In this document: one piece after another, positions 8,305-17,219 of the stretch
Numbering within the stretch: the stretch's first letter is position 1
Layout of the letters: every line of letters begins with the position of its first letter
Made by a program: the position numbers and the translations under genes
DNA from: Alteromonas confluentis
GTDB lineage: Bacteria > Pseudomonadota > Gammaproteobacteria > Enterobacterales > Alteromonadaceae
Reading direction: 5' to 3'
Assembly (NCBI RefSeq): GCF_001757105.1
Contig: NZ_MDHN01000015.1
Coordinates: 237,183-301,182 of the forward strand
Length of the DNA: 64,000 bases
Notes under the pieces: generated by a model
What the model was told of the DNA's origin: nothing
The model's input: only the letters and a program-made list of their open reading frames with translations
The model's database searches: none

Positions 8305-11019
8305 ATGAGCGAGCTGTTAGATACGTTTATCGGAGAGTCCCGGGAAAACCTGGAGTCGGCCAGTCAGGAACTGATCACGTTGCAAACCAACGGGTACGAT
8401 GCGAAGGCTGTTGATACGATTTTTCGTGATATTCACACGATCAAAGGTTCGTCTGATTTATTCGATATTAAACCTCTGACACGCTTAGCCCATGCTTCTG
8501 AAGATTTGCTCGACTGTTTGCGTGCCTCGGAGATCCCGTTCTCCGATGAATTAGGTGATGTATTACTCGAAAGTTTCGATCAAATCAGTACTTTCTTTGA
8601 CGAACTCGAGGCCGGTACACATCAACTCTCCCAATGGGAGGGCGTATCTGCTGAGTTGGCCGGTCGGTTAAGAAACTTTATGAACACCACAGACGCCCCT
8701 TCTGGCAATGAGGCTACTCAGCCTGTGGAGAATGCTGTTGAAGCTCCTGCGGGCATCGCAGCGCCAGTCGCCGCGTTACCGGAAACTGCCGCCAACTGGT
8801 TGTCATCAATGTCGGATACGGCCCGGCTTACACTGTTTTTTAAATCGCAGGAATCTACCAGGCTACATTATTTTCATTACACGCCGGATGCGGACTGTTT
8901 TTTCCGTGGAGAAGACCCATTCAATGTCAGTCTGGCGACACCGGGGTTTATTACCCATACCATCACGCGTAAATCGCACGTTGAAGGCCCTGAAGATGTC
9001 TTCCTGTGTCATCTGGATATCCTGCTGCTAAGTAGTGCCGACTGGGATTCGCTGTCGTCACACTTTGCTTATTATGAAGGGCAGTATGAGCATACCCAAA
9101 TCAGTGCCGAGCAGGTGTATCAGCAATGTGCGCCACTAATAAGCCAAATTCTGAATGAAGAAGAAGTAGAGACACTGGCGCAGGCATTAGAAAATGAAGG
9201 GCCTGAACAAATCGCCAGGATCTGTAATTTTGTTTGTGCATCCACGAATCCTGATTCAGCGGTATGGCAATTCTGCGCGGGTATCGAGCGGCTCACTGAA
9301 AACCCAGCAATGCTCAGCGCATTCTGTCAGTGCTTGTTTGCAACGCCTGACACTGCACAGACCGAAGAAACGCCGGTTGCTGATGACGTTAGCGAGGAAT
9401 CCATTGCTGAAGCTGCCCCCACGCAGCCTGCAGAAAGTGAAGGGCTGTCTGAAAATGCTCTGGCCATGCTTAAGCAGCAGGAAACGGTATTAATTAGGCT
9501 GATCGATGGTCGAGGAAATCAGGGAGCGTTGGCATCGATAAACTTGATTGTGAGCCGTATCCTCAACCTTGATATTGTCGACAGAACCCCGGAAGATCTC
9601 TTGCGCGTCATCGCCAGTGAGGGCGAGCAGAACGACAGTCAGGAAGCGCCAGATGCAACCGACATTCAAGCGCCTGCTGTTGCCGATACAGAAGCGCCCG
9701 TGGCCAGCGAACAGGCTGCGGCCATTGATGATGTCAGTGCCAGTGCGAATAAACCTGTCGCTGAAGCGACGCAGGCTGAGCCGGCAGAGGCTAAACCTGA
9801 ACCTGTCAGTGAAACGTCGGCGAAGCCTGCAGAGCGTCAGGTACCTCGCACATTAAAAGTGAATCAGGAAAAAATTGATTACCTGATGGATCTGGTGGGC
9901 GAACTGACGGTAGCAAAAAACTCGTTACCTTATTTGGCAAGACAAGCTGAGGAAGATGGCGGCAGTCGTAAGCTAAGCAAACAAATTAAATCCCATTTCA
10001 CTATTGTGAATCGTCTAACCGAAGAACTACAAAGTGCGGTTCTACAGATTCGCATGGTTCCGGTATCGCATGTGTTCCAACGATATCCTCGTTTGGTGAG
10101 AGATTTAGCCCGCAAGCTGAATAAGAAAATCGAGCTGGAAATGCAGGGGGAAGATACCGAGTTCGATAAAAATCTCATCGAATCGCTGTCGGAACCGCTC
10201 ATTCACTTGTTGAGAAACAGCATTGACCACGGTATTGAGGCGCCCGCCGACAGGCTCGCAGCAGGCAAAAATGAATCTGGCTGTATACAGCTAATTGCAA
10301 CGCCACAAGACGATAACGTCGTTATTGAGATCCGCGATGATGGTAAAGGGATCGACCCGGCAAAAATAAAAATGCTGGCCTACCAGAAAGGCGTTATTAC
10401 TGAATCGCAACTCGAATCGATTAACGATGAAGAAGCCCTGCAGCTCATTTTTGCGCCCGGTTTCTCTACCTCCGAGCAAGTTTCAGATTTATCGGGTCGT
10501 GGCGTGGGTATGGATGCCGTTAAAACCATGGTGACGCAGGCCGGCGGTCATATCGAAATGCAGTCTGAAGTGGGCAAGGGCACACAGTTTCGTCTGGTGT
10601 TGCCGCAAACCATGTCTGTGAACCGGGTCATGATGTTCGAAGTGAATGAGCAAATGTTCGGTGTAAGTATGGACAGCGTTGTGGAAACGGTGAAAGTGCG
10701 TCCTGATGAAATTCAGCAAATCAAAAATCATCAGGTTCTGGTTATCCGGGACAAGTTGGTCCCCCTTCACGACCTGCGCGAATATTTAGGTTTCGAATTA
10801 CAAACGCAAAATGTCGAAGAGCAGTCTATCCTTGTAGTAAATACCGGAAATGGTGATATGGGGTTAGTTATCGATAAGTTTCATGAAGGTATTGATGTAA
10901 TTCAGAAGCCTCTGGAAGGTGTGATGGCTGGTTACTCCCACTTCAGCGGTACTGCTTTACTTGGCGACGGACGTGTTTTGCTAATCGTTAATGTACCGGA
11001 GTTACTGTCATGCCGATAA
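8305..11019 (+). CDS. cheA: CheA hybrid-length histidine kinase
   Basis: A 904-residue CheA, longer than the E. coli type (about 650). Domains in order: P1 Hpt with His44 (DIHTIKGSSDLF); a P2-type module at about 170-265 with PDADCFFRGEDP and EGPEDVFLCHLD; helical stretches to about 350; an isolated helical block near 385-440; an Ala/Glu/Pro linker (about 450-510); P3 dimerisation from about 512; the P4 kinase fold with the N-box RNSIDHGIE (about 635), DDGKGID (about 677) and SGRGVGMDAV (about 730); and a P5 CheW-like domain from about 769. All kinase boxes are intact. Residues 1 to about 430 are paralogous to the protein at 14928. The 3' end overlaps the next gene by 10 bases. Confidence 0.95.
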   Translation: MSELLDTFIGESRENLESASQELITLQTNGYDAKAVDTIFRDIHTIKGSSDLFDIKPLTRLAHASEDLLDCLRASEIPFSDELGDVLLESFDQISTFFDELEAGTHQLSQWEGVSAELAGRLRNFMNTTDAPSGNEATQPVENAVEAPAGIAAPVAALPETAANWLSSMSDTARLTLFFKSQESTRLHYFHYTPDADCFFRGEDPFNVSLATPGFITHTITRKSHVEGPEDVFLCHLDILLLSSADWDSLSSHFAYYEGQYEHTQISAEQVYQQCAPLISQILNEEEVETLAQALENEGPEQIARICNFVCASTNPDSAVWQFCAGIERLTENPAMLSAFCQCLFATPDTAQTEETPVADDVSEESIAEAAPTQPAESEGLSENALAMLKQQETVLIRLIDGRGNQGALASINLIVSRILNLDIVDRTPEDLLRVIASEGEQNDSQEAPDATDIQAPAVADTEAPVASEQAAAIDDVSASANKPVAEATQAEPAEAKPEPVSETSAKPAERQVPRTLKVNQEKIDYLMDLVGELTVAKNSLPYLARQAEEDGGSRKLSKQIKSHFTIVNRLTEELQSAVLQIRMVPVSHVFQRYPRLVRDLARKLNKKIELEMQGEDTEFDKNLIESLSEPLIHLLRNSIDHGIEAPADRLAAGKNESGCIQLIATPQDDNVVIEIRDDGKGIDPAKIKMLAYQKGVITESQLESINDEEALQLIFAPGFSTSEQVSDLSGRGVGMDAVKTMVTQAGGHIEMQSEVGKGTQFRLVLPQTMSVNRVMMFEVNEQMFGVSMDSVVETVKVRPDEIQQIKNHQVLVIRDKLVPLHDLREYLGFELQTQNVEEQSILVVNTGNGDMGLVIDKFHEGIDVIQKPLEGVMAGYSHFSGTALLGDGRVLLIVNVPELLSCR

Positions 11020-11273
11020 TCTACAAACAAAAAGTTGCTGTTCTGGACGGAAACTGTGAGGTGGATCTTGCAGAAGAACTCGATGCCTGGTTAGCGGAAA
11101 ATCCTAAACGACAACTCAATCTGAAAAGTCTGACCCACGCACATACTGCGATTTATCAGGTGATGATTAAGCATGGCATATCGGTTTCGGTGTGGCCTGC
11201 AGATGATCAGGACTGGCACTGGTTAAAAGTGGCCATTGATAGCAAATTGTACGATGAAGAGACGAACCCATGA
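11010..11273 (+). CDS. Small STAS-like protein
   Basis: An 87-residue acidic protein overlapping the cheA 3' end by 10 bases and the ParA gene by four bases, so clearly part of the operon. Its pattern (VAVLDGNCEVDLAEELDAW, then QLNLKSLTHAHTAIYQVMI) resembles a STAS domain: strand, helix, a strand ending at the position of the anti-sigma-antagonist phosphoserine loop, then a helix. The usual Asp-Ser is not conserved (HAHT instead). The assignment is from the secondary-structure pattern only and is weak. Role unknown. Confidence 0.6.
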   Translation: MPIIYKQKVAVLDGNCEVDLAEELDAWLAENPKRQLNLKSLTHAHTAIYQVMIKHGISVSVWPADDQDWHWLKVAIDSKLYDEETNP

Positions 11274-12013
11274 GTGATGTGTTGGTAGTTGCGAATCGAA
11301 AAGGCGGCACAGCGAAAACCACCACCGTGGTGAACCTGGCCTATGCATTAAGTGAGCGTGGCGCGAGGGTGCTGGTCATCGATTTGGATAATCAGGGCCA
11401 TGTTGAATTTGGTTTCAGTGCGGGCGATGCCCAGAGCAACCAATTAACCATGCCAGATTGGCTAAGTAGCTTCGAAGAATTCAAAGGCGTTTTCTGTTAC
11501 AGCGATAACATTCAACTCGTTTTAGCCCATACCAATAGTGCATTTGATGAGTCAGCCTACAAACTCGACAGATTCAGTTCTATGTTCGACGCCATCAGTA
11601 GCACAAATCAGTTCGATATTATTCTGGTGGATACACCGCCGACCCTTGGCCCGCGCTTACTTTCAGCTCTGGCGGGGGCAAACAAAATTGTCATACCGGC
11701 TGAACCTACGCCACTGGCATCAGATGGCGTGAACAAGCTACTGAACGCTTGCATGAAGGCGATTCAAAATAAACATTTCAGAGCCACAACCATCGATATT
11801 TTACCTGTGATGGTTGACGGCAAATTGCGAATTCACCGGCAGACGCTGGGGCTTTGGCAACAAAAATTCGGTGCGGGGAGAATTCTTCCTGCAATACGCC
11901 GCAACGTTAAAGTGGCAGAGGCATTTGCGGTGCATTTGCCGGTGTTTGAATATGCACCGCTATCCGCCGGGGCAGAAGACTACCGTTGCCTTTGTGACAG
12001 ACTATTCTCATAG
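11270..12013 (+). CDS. ParA/MinD-family ATPase of the chemosensory operon
   Basis: A 247-residue ParA-type ATPase. The deviant Walker A motif KGGTAKTTT has the signature Lys11 and the P-loop Lys16. Walker A' (VIDLDNQGH) and Walker B (ILVDTPPTLGPR) are present. There is no N-terminal helix-turn-helix, so it belongs to the short ParA class that includes the chemotaxis-array positioning proteins Rhodobacter PpfA and Vibrio ParC. No ParB gene is nearby; in the PpfA system the partner is the N-terminus of a soluble receptor. Its place inside the cheA operon supports array segregation or positioning on the nucleoid. The ATGA overlap with the preceding gene shows tight coupling. Confidence 0.9.
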   Translation: MSDVLVVANRKGGTAKTTTVVNLAYALSERGARVLVIDLDNQGHVEFGFSAGDAQSNQLTMPDWLSSFEEFKGVFCYSDNIQLVLAHTNSAFDESAYKLDRFSSMFDAISSTNQFDIILVDTPPTLGPRLLSALAGANKIVIPAEPTPLASDGVNKLLNACMKAIQNKHFRATTIDILPVMVDGKLRIHRQTLGLWQQKFGAGRILPAIRRNVKVAEAFAVHLPVFEYAPLSAGAEDYRCLCDRLFS

Positions 12014-12027
12014 AAAAGAGGTGATCA

Positions 12028-12390
12028 ATGAAGACCATCCATTTGGTAGACGATTCAGCCACTATGCTGATGAGTATGGAAATGCTACTTAAACGTGCGG
12101 GCTATGATGTTATTAAGTCTGAGAACGCCGAAGTCGCACTCACAATGTTACAGACTGCTACACCTAAATTAATTATCACAGATTTAAACATGCCAGGTAT
12201 GAATGGCATTGAGTTAATCAAAGAGATTAAGAAAAACAGCAAGTTTCGGTTCACGCCTATTCTTATGTTAACCACTGAATCTCAACAAACTAAGCGTGAG
12301 GAAGCCAAACGCGCTGGCGCCACTGGATGGCTGGTAAAACCGGTCGAACCTGATCAATTGATAGCCGTTGTAAAACAATTGGTGCCGTAG
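12028..12390 (+). CDS. CheY-like single-domain response regulator (second)
   Basis: A 120-residue receiver with Asp8/Asp9, phosphoacceptor Asp52 ([11 protein letters not shown]), Thr82/Thr83 (LTTES) and Lys104 (VKP). It differs strongly from the first CheY of the operon, so the CheA has at least two partner regulators; one may be output and the other a phosphate sink, as in other two-CheY systems (inference). The ribosome-binding site GAGGTGATC is almost a full anti-SD match, suggesting high expression relative to its neighbours. Confidence 0.93.
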   Translation: MKTIHLVDDSATMLMSMEMLLKRAGYDVIKSENAEVALTMLQTATPKLIITDLNMPGMNGIELIKEIKKNSKFRFTPILMLTTESQQTKREEAKRAGATGWLVKPVEPDQLIAVVKQLVP

Positions 12391-12398
12391 GAGGCTTT

Positions 12399-13688
12399 AT
12401 GATTAATTTGCGAGAAACAGGGCTTGAAGTAATTGCGCGGTTACGTCGTTCACAGCGACTCAATAACCCAACTGTGCAAGCAGTATTACTCTCAGTACTG
12501 GGAGCCGTATTTGCGTTGTCTGGTGTGGTGGCGGTAAACGTGTTCACCAGCGCGCAATTCTCAGTAGGTGTTGCTGTTGTTTGTAGTCTCGTAACCAGTG
12601 CTTTCTGGATTGGTAAGCAATTACTTACCAGTGAAAATTCTAATAATGCCGAACTTGAACAGGCGCTTGCAGAAGCAAATGATTACCTCGATATGACGTC
12701 TGCGCAGTTGCACACCACCCATAAACAGGTGGATGAATATGCTGCAATCTTAGGCGGTCAGATCGATGGTATTTCCAATATCACGGAAGAGGCTTCTGTC
12801 GACCTGATGAGTGCGTTGTATCAGATTGAAGAAGTAATTCACAACGGCATCGACAGTATCGAAATGTCTCAGCGCAATACGGCCTCGTTCAAAGAGGAAA
12901 GTGCTGCAGAACTTGAAGATGCGAACCAGCGGCTAGAAGAAATTACCCAGCTAATACACAGCCAGCAAGAGCACGACAAGGCACATACTGCGGCGATTCA
13001 GGAAGTGCTCGGTGAAATTGATAAACTGAAAGAGCTGACTGAGCTTGTAAAAAATATCGCTTTCCAAACAAACTTGCTTGCACTCAATGCAGCTATTGAA
13101 GCTGCCCGAGCCGGTGACTATGGTCGCGGGTTCGCCGTGGTGGCAGAACAGGTAAGAACCTTGTCTTCACAATCTTCTGAAGCCGCAGAGAAAATTGAAA
13201 CAGGCATTCGCTCAGCGATGGAAACTGCCAGGGTGCATGGTGAAAAGTTATTATCTACCAATCAGAGCCAGGAAACCTGCGATCTTTTGACTTCATTCTC
13301 CGGTTCTTTGGCCAATATGACAGATCATTATCGTAGGTTGGAAGAGTTTAGCCCACGTATGCTGAGTTGCTTTAGTGGTGTGGCGAAAGATATTGCAGGT
13401 AAAGTGAGTGGGGCGATAGGAAAGATTCAGTTTCAGGACATTATCCGGCAGCGAGCTGAAAACGTAAAACTGGAACACGAGGCCCTGGTGAGTCTTTTCG
13501 GACAGTTTTCAGAGTACATCGATGGACGCAAAGCCTTTGATGACTCGTTCAACCTGAGTACCGCTGAAATGTTTGAAAAGTATGTGATGGAAGATCAGCG
13601 TCGTATACATTTTGACTTGGCGAATTCTGATGGTGAAAAGCGCGAGGTCGTTGAAGAGACCCGTGAGCCAAAAATAGAACTCTTCTAA
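12399..13688 (+). CDS. Methyl-accepting receptor with two TM segments and CheZ-like motif
   Basis: A 429-residue receptor with a basic cytosolic N-tail, TM1 at about residues 26-49 and TM2 at about 53-73. The loop between them is only a few residues, so there is no periplasmic sensor. The signalling tip is at about 222-262 ([17 protein letters not shown], then [10 protein letters not shown]). Near the C-terminus [10 protein letters not shown] (Asp347, Gln351) reproduces the FQDxxxQ arrangement that carries the catalytic Asp and Gln of CheZ. No cheZ, cheC or cheX gene is present in the operon. It is the last gene of the main unit, with the ribosome-binding site TAGGAGG. It may anchor or sense membrane state; the role is inferred. 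Confidence 0.9.
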   Translation: MINLRETGLEVIARLRRSQRLNNPTVQAVLLSVLGAVFALSGVVAVNVFTSAQFSVGVAVVCSLVTSAFWIGKQLLTSENSNNAELEQALAEANDYLDMTSAQLHTTHKQVDEYAAILGGQIDGISNITEEASVDLMSALYQIEEVIHNGIDSIEMSQRNTASFKEESAAELEDANQRLEEITQLIHSQQEHDKAHTAAIQEVLGEIDKLKELTELVKNIAFQTNLLALNAAIEAARAGDYGRGFAVVAEQVRTLSSQSSEAAEKIETGIRSAMETARVHGEKLLSTNQSQETCDLLTSFSGSLANMTDHYRRLEEFSPRMLSCFSGVAKDIAGKVSGAIGKIQFQDIIRQRAENVKLEHEALVSLFGQFSEYIDGRKAFDDSFNLSTAEMFEKYVMEDQRRIHFDLANSDGEKREVVEETREPKIELF

Positions 13689-13733
13689 TCCAGACACTAC
13701 GCTTTTTATCTAGGCAATATTCAGACAAACAAT

Positions 13734-13757
13734 GCGACCGTGCTGCATGCCGGTCGC
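13734..13757 (+). terminator. Weak hairpin after main chemosensory operon
   Basis: GCGACCG and CGGTCGC form a 7-bp stem around TGCTGCATGC, followed by TGTTTC rather than a long T-run. It is the only hairpin soon after the receptor stop at 13688, so it is a possible but weak terminator. The remaining intergenic stretch to 14234 holds the shared motif (14010) and a leader hairpin (14152); a 68-codon open frame at 13732 looks non-coding. Confidence 0.4.
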
Positions 13758-14009
13758 TGTTTCAATCAGCCACACTCTCGTCTTTATTACCATTGCACTG
13801 TTGGCATCTCAACGAGCCGCTACTCGCAGTAGCATGGACTTCTACATCAAGCGACCGTTTCCTTTTATAAACTCACCTTTGTCACCCCTTCAACTAGCAA
13901 AAAAGTGTGATGAATATTTCGCATTCTCTAAAGGTTAATTGACATATCACCGGATATTCTACGGGCAAAAAACCCAGCGATAAGTGTCTATTTTTACTGC
14001 AGATGTGTA

Positions 14010-14025
14010 ATTGGTGACATTTGTG
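14010..14025 (+). promoter_or_regulatory. Shared upstream motif, copy 2
   Basis: ATTGGTGACATTTGTG, 15 of 16 bases identical to 1711-1726, with GATAAGT at 13979-13985 upstream as in copy 1. It lies 209 bp before the HEAT-repeat paralogue at 14235. Confidence 0.55.
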
Positions 14026-14151
14026 ACTGTTTTGTGCTGGCAAGGTAAGCGGTAGTTTTGCGAAATAAAACCAGAATGCATTTCATACAATGTTATCTCA
14101 ATTAATACATTATTTCCGCCCAAAGTGGCTCATGCTTAAGTCGTGCAAAGG

Positions 14152-14188
14152 CTGGCAGCTTCTCTTCCGGGTTTTGGAGAGCTGCCAG
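14152..14188 (+). promoter_or_regulatory. Leader hairpin before the second chemosensory unit
   Basis: CTGGCAGCTTCTC and GAGAGCTGCCAG pair over 12 bp with one bulged base around a 12-nt loop, followed by ACTTTTGC. The stem ends 46 bp before the start codon at 14235. It could be a partial terminator/attenuator or an mRNA stability element in the 5' leader; the T-run is short. Confidence 0.45.
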
Positions 14189-14234
14189 ACTTTTGCAATA
14201 CGTTTCACCATTATTACGGTAGTAGGAGGACTTC

Positions 14235-14882
14235 ATGAGTCAGAATTCAAAACGCGCAATACCAAAGCACGACGAATTTCAGAAAGTCAACGAAGAACTG
14301 GAGCAGTTGTTAACACAGCTTCGTCAGTCCTGCGAATCCGTAAAAGAATGGGCGGAAGATGATTTACTCAATCAATTGAGCGAAGCCATTGCCGGTTTAC
14401 CTGAATGCGATGTGGACGATGCTGAGGCGGTAAAACAACTATTATTTCCACAAGGGAAAAAAATATGTCGTGGAGAAGTTACCGCTGTTTTGTTTGAGCA
14501 ACTAAACTCAGAGAGTATGCAAATGCGCCGGGCCGCTATTCAAGTTGTAAAACTTCAGCCGCTTTTGCTCATCGACTATGTGAGTCCTATGCTTTATCAC
14601 GATGATGTTGAAGTGCGTAAACTAGCCATCGAACTGGTGTTGTTCTGTGAACGGGATGAAGCGTGCTATTGGTTGCACAGTATCGTGCTGGAAGATCAGA
14701 GTGAGCAAGTCGTGGGTCGGGCCATTGAGGCGCTATGTGAGACAGGTAACAGCCTAACGCTACCATTACTTAATCGCGTAGCAGCACGATTCCACTATAG
14801 CGACTATATTCAATTTGCAGTGGCTTACACGCGGCAGTCTTTAATTAGTAAAGCCTGGCTGCTGGGAATCAAAGGTGAATAA
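14235..14882 (+). CDS. HEAT-repeat protein, paralogue of 6440-7069
   Basis: A 215-residue helical protein collinear with the HEAT protein of the main operon. Shared features are an N-terminal polar tail, D-x-x-V-x-x-W-A-x-x-D-L, the DVEVRKLAIELV turn (compare DSDVRIFAVDVI), CYWLHSIVLEDQ (compare ALWLHDVVLNDK), VVGRAIEALCETGNS and YIQFAVAYTR. It starts at ATG 14235 behind a strong AGGAGGA site and is followed 45 bp later by the kinase-less CheA paralogue. As in the main operon, its partner is therefore a CheA-type N-terminus, hinting that the HEAT protein binds that part (inference). Confidence 0.82.
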   Translation: MSQNSKRAIPKHDEFQKVNEELEQLLTQLRQSCESVKEWAEDDLLNQLSEAIAGLPECDVDDAEAVKQLLFPQGKKICRGEVTAVLFEQLNSESMQMRRAAIQVVKLQPLLLIDYVSPMLYHDDVEVRKLAIELVLFCERDEACYWLHSIVLEDQSEQVVGRAIEALCETGNSLTLPLLNRVAARFHYSDYIQFAVAYTRQSLISKAWLLGIKGE

Positions 14883-14927
14883 TGTCTTATCCGTTTCAGA
14901 TTAGCGGATGTAGGCTAAGGGGTAAAC

Positions 14928-16193
14928 ATGGGCGAACTCAAGACGAGCATTATTGCACAGGCAATGCGCAACCTCGCCCAGGCACGACAGTGCCTGTCAA
15001 CATTGGAATCTGATAACCCATCGCTGACAGCCTCCTCGTCAGTCATTAAACATACAGAAACCCTTACCACGCTGTCAGCGCTACTGTCATCCGACGTCAT
15101 GAATACGCTTACACAGTTCGCTACAGAGGTGCTAAAAGCGCTACAAAACGGCGAATTACTTTATACCGACGAGGTCCATGATGTGCTTTGTCAGGTATTT
15201 GATAGGCTGCAACTGTTTCTTGAGCAATGCGACGGGCCAGATTTCGACGAACCCACTTTTCTTCAGCAGGCTGAAGCTTTGTGCGGGCAAGCTGATGAAG
15301 CTTTAGAACCCGTCAGAAATGCTGCCCGCGCAAGCCTCGATAATTTGGATAGTGCTGCAGAAAATCATGTAGAGCCATTACCTGATTTTCTTAACGCATG
15401 GCTGGCCGGATGTCATAACAAACTTCTGTGCGACGCGCTTTTTACTTCCCTTGCTCACGATAAACCCTTGCAAATTGTAATTTATCGGCCTGATCCAGAT
15501 TGTTTCTTTCGTGGCGAAGATCCGTACGCCGTTGCCAGCGCCTGCCCAGGATTTATTGGTCAGCGCATAAAAGCGAAACCTTATATCGAGGGGCCAGAAG
15601 ATGTGTTCCTCTGTCATTTGGATATGTTTATTTTCACCATTGGCGACGAGGACGAACTGGTTAACTATCTTTCGCCGCTGTATGAGCAAGTGGAAGTGGC
15701 AACAGTGTCTGTTTACCAGCTTTTTCCTTTTTGTAACCACATCATCAGAGAGGCATTGCTTACTGAAAAAGCGGAATACCTCAACGATATGTTAGCGCTG
15801 GAAGATGCCCAGCAGGTTGCGTGCGCCAGCGGCCTACTTTTCAGTGAATATGAAGATTGCGCACCGCTGAAAGTGGTTTATGCAGGGATCGAACAATTGG
15901 CCCTTGACCCGGCTTCACTTGAACGATTCTTGTATCTGCTTTCTTTTAACCCTGAACCCGCAGAGGCAGAACGGGCAAAACTGATGGCGGTTAACGCGAT
16001 TGATGGTGAGCCGGTTACGCCAGTATCAACAGAACAATCTCACATTGCGTGGCGACAGGAAACAAAGGCATTGCTTGAAAAGCAGAAATGGCTGACAGAA
16101 TTGATGTTGGCAAATGAACAAGACGTGAGCGCGCTGGCGCATATTCAGTGTGCACTGGCGGAAGCAATACGACGGCATTTAATCCGTAATTGA
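14928..16193 (+). CDS. CheA N-terminal-half paralogue without kinase
   Basis: 421 residues, collinear with residues 1 to about 430 of the CheA at 8305. The P2-type module is the best-conserved part (DPDCFFRGEDP, PGFI, EGPEDVFLCHLD at about residues 188-232), and the terminal helix pair (about 365-420) matches CheA 385-430. P3, P4 and P5 are absent, so it cannot dimerise as a kinase, bind ATP or join the baseplate. In the P1-like region the His-x-x-Lys-Gly phosphorylation motif is lost: ungapped alignment puts Glu at the His44 position, and HTETLTT lies nearby. It may bind CheY proteins or HEAT scaffolds as a decoy or regulator (inference). It ends before a strong terminator. Confidence 0.85.
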   Translation: MGELKTSIIAQAMRNLAQARQCLSTLESDNPSLTASSSVIKHTETLTTLSALLSSDVMNTLTQFATEVLKALQNGELLYTDEVHDVLCQVFDRLQLFLEQCDGPDFDEPTFLQQAEALCGQADEALEPVRNAARASLDNLDSAAENHVEPLPDFLNAWLAGCHNKLLCDALFTSLAHDKPLQIVIYRPDPDCFFRGEDPYAVASACPGFIGQRIKAKPYIEGPEDVFLCHLDMFIFTIGDEDELVNYLSPLYEQVEVATVSVYQLFPFCNHIIREALLTEKAEYLNDMLALEDAQQVACASGLLFSEYEDCAPLKVVYAGIEQLALDPASLERFLYLLSFNPEPAEAERAKLMAVNAIDGEPVTPVSTEQSHIAWRQETKALLEKQKWLTELMLANEQDVSALAHIQCALAEAIRRHLIRN

Positions 16194-16202
16194 AATCATT
16201 CG

Positions 16203-16250
16203 AAGGTCACTTCGCCAAAGCAGAACAATGTTGTTCGGTAAGGTGACCTT
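16203..16250. terminator. Bidirectional terminator between convergent genes
   Basis: AAGGTCAC and GTGACCTT form the outer stem; inside, GAACAA and TTGTTC form a second stem (16223-16236). A-rich and T-rich flanks allow it to serve both the CheA-like gene on the plus strand and the aspartoacylase gene on the minus strand. Confidence 0.75.
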
Positions 16251-16268
16251 TATAATTTAATCTGAAAA

Positions 16269-17141
16269 TTAGAACTCGATACGATCTGACGTCGAAAATG
16301 CCACGTCGAGTTTGTGGTACGCCGCTTCATTCACAAAGTGAGGATAGGTTTCTTTTTCTCCATCCCACACATAATCAGAACCATCGAATCCGCGGAACAT
16401 GGGGGCGCCAGGCAAGAGTGGGATGAAATCCTGATCCTGAATGCTGTGGTGGATCATGGCTTTTCGCATGCCGTCTTCATCGAGGGGGAATTTGAGTTCA
16501 TAGCCAAGACGGAAAGCTTCACAAGACGGTAGTTCATTCAGAGCGGCGTCCTGATTGTTCCAGGCCACACAAAAATCCAGGATGGCTTCCGCCATGGTGA
16601 GCGTTAACTGATAGACATCTTCCCGCAGCACACCCTGAGGTTGTGCGCCGACTTCTATCATCACCCCTTTTTTGCCCACTGTGCAAAGATAGCCGTGATC
16701 AGCAAATGCTTTTTCGTCTTCAACAAGAATGTTGGCTTCAGGCATGGCTTGCTTTACGAAACGTGCCAGCTTCACATTGAAATCATCATTTTCCAGTATA
16801 ATCAGAGTGGCGCCCATGTTGCTGGTGGTGTTATGAATATCAATAAAGAAATCTGTACGTGTATTGCCTTTAGGACCGAATTTCTGGTTCAGTTCCTTGG
16901 CCAGAACCGCTTCACGTGCCGGATTGTCTCCCGCAAGACGCTCAGTAGTAAACTGGCGATTTAGATCTTCATCTAAGAAACGTACGTTTGCCGCTATCGC
17001 AGCTGTATTCGCCAGTGAGCAATCGACATTAAGGGAAGAAAAACGGGAAGGCAGGCCGAATTTTAGCCAGTCGCGAATAAGCTGGATGCCACTGGTTTCA
17101 TTGCCGTGTGTGCCACCCGTCAAAGTAATGGTATTAAGCAT
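16269..17141 (-). CDS. Aspartoacylase/succinylglutamate desuccinylase-family zinc hydrolase
   Basis: A 290-residue M14-like zinc carboxypeptidase of the aspartoacylase (ACY2/AspA) type. Zinc ligands are in GGTHGNE (His and Glu) and in FFIDIHNTT (His). The substrate-pocket motif RFLDEDLNR and a Glu in MIEVGAQPQG are also present. Length is close to vertebrate aspartoacylase, and the family cleaves N-acyl-aspartate or related acyl-amino acids; the exact substrate is not evident. It lies between the chemosensory island and yacG, convergent with the former, and is probably part of the inserted block. Confidence 0.85.
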   Translation of the reverse strand: MLNTITLTGGTHGNETSGIQLIRDWLKFGLPSRFSSLNVDCSLANTAAIAANVRFLDEDLNRQFTTERLAGDNPAREAVLAKELNQKFGPKGNTRTDFFIDIHNTTSNMGATLIILENDDFNVKLARFVKQAMPEANILVEDEKAFADHGYLCTVGKKGVMIEVGAQPQGVLREDVYQLTLTMAEAILDFCVAWNNQDAALNELPSCEAFRLGYELKFPLDEDGMRKAMIHHSIQDQDFIPLLPGAPMFRGFDGSDYVWDGEKETYPHFVNEAAYHKLDVAFSTSDRIEF

Positions 17142-17219
17142 AATGGGTTGGTGACCTCATCTGTAGAAGGGAAGTGCGTTGTCGGCTTCCCAGGAAATCA
17201 GCCGGACAGGGCAGGGCGA

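Noticed and set aside
13732..13938. 68-codon open frame between the two chemosensory units
   Set aside because: No ribosome-binding site, overlaps the hairpin at 13734, residue composition unlike a real protein, and AT-rich intergenic character.
17142..17219. Extra small gene between yacG and the aspartoacylase gene
   Set aside because: Open frames here on the plus strand are antisense to yacG and aspartoacylase and have no independent support.
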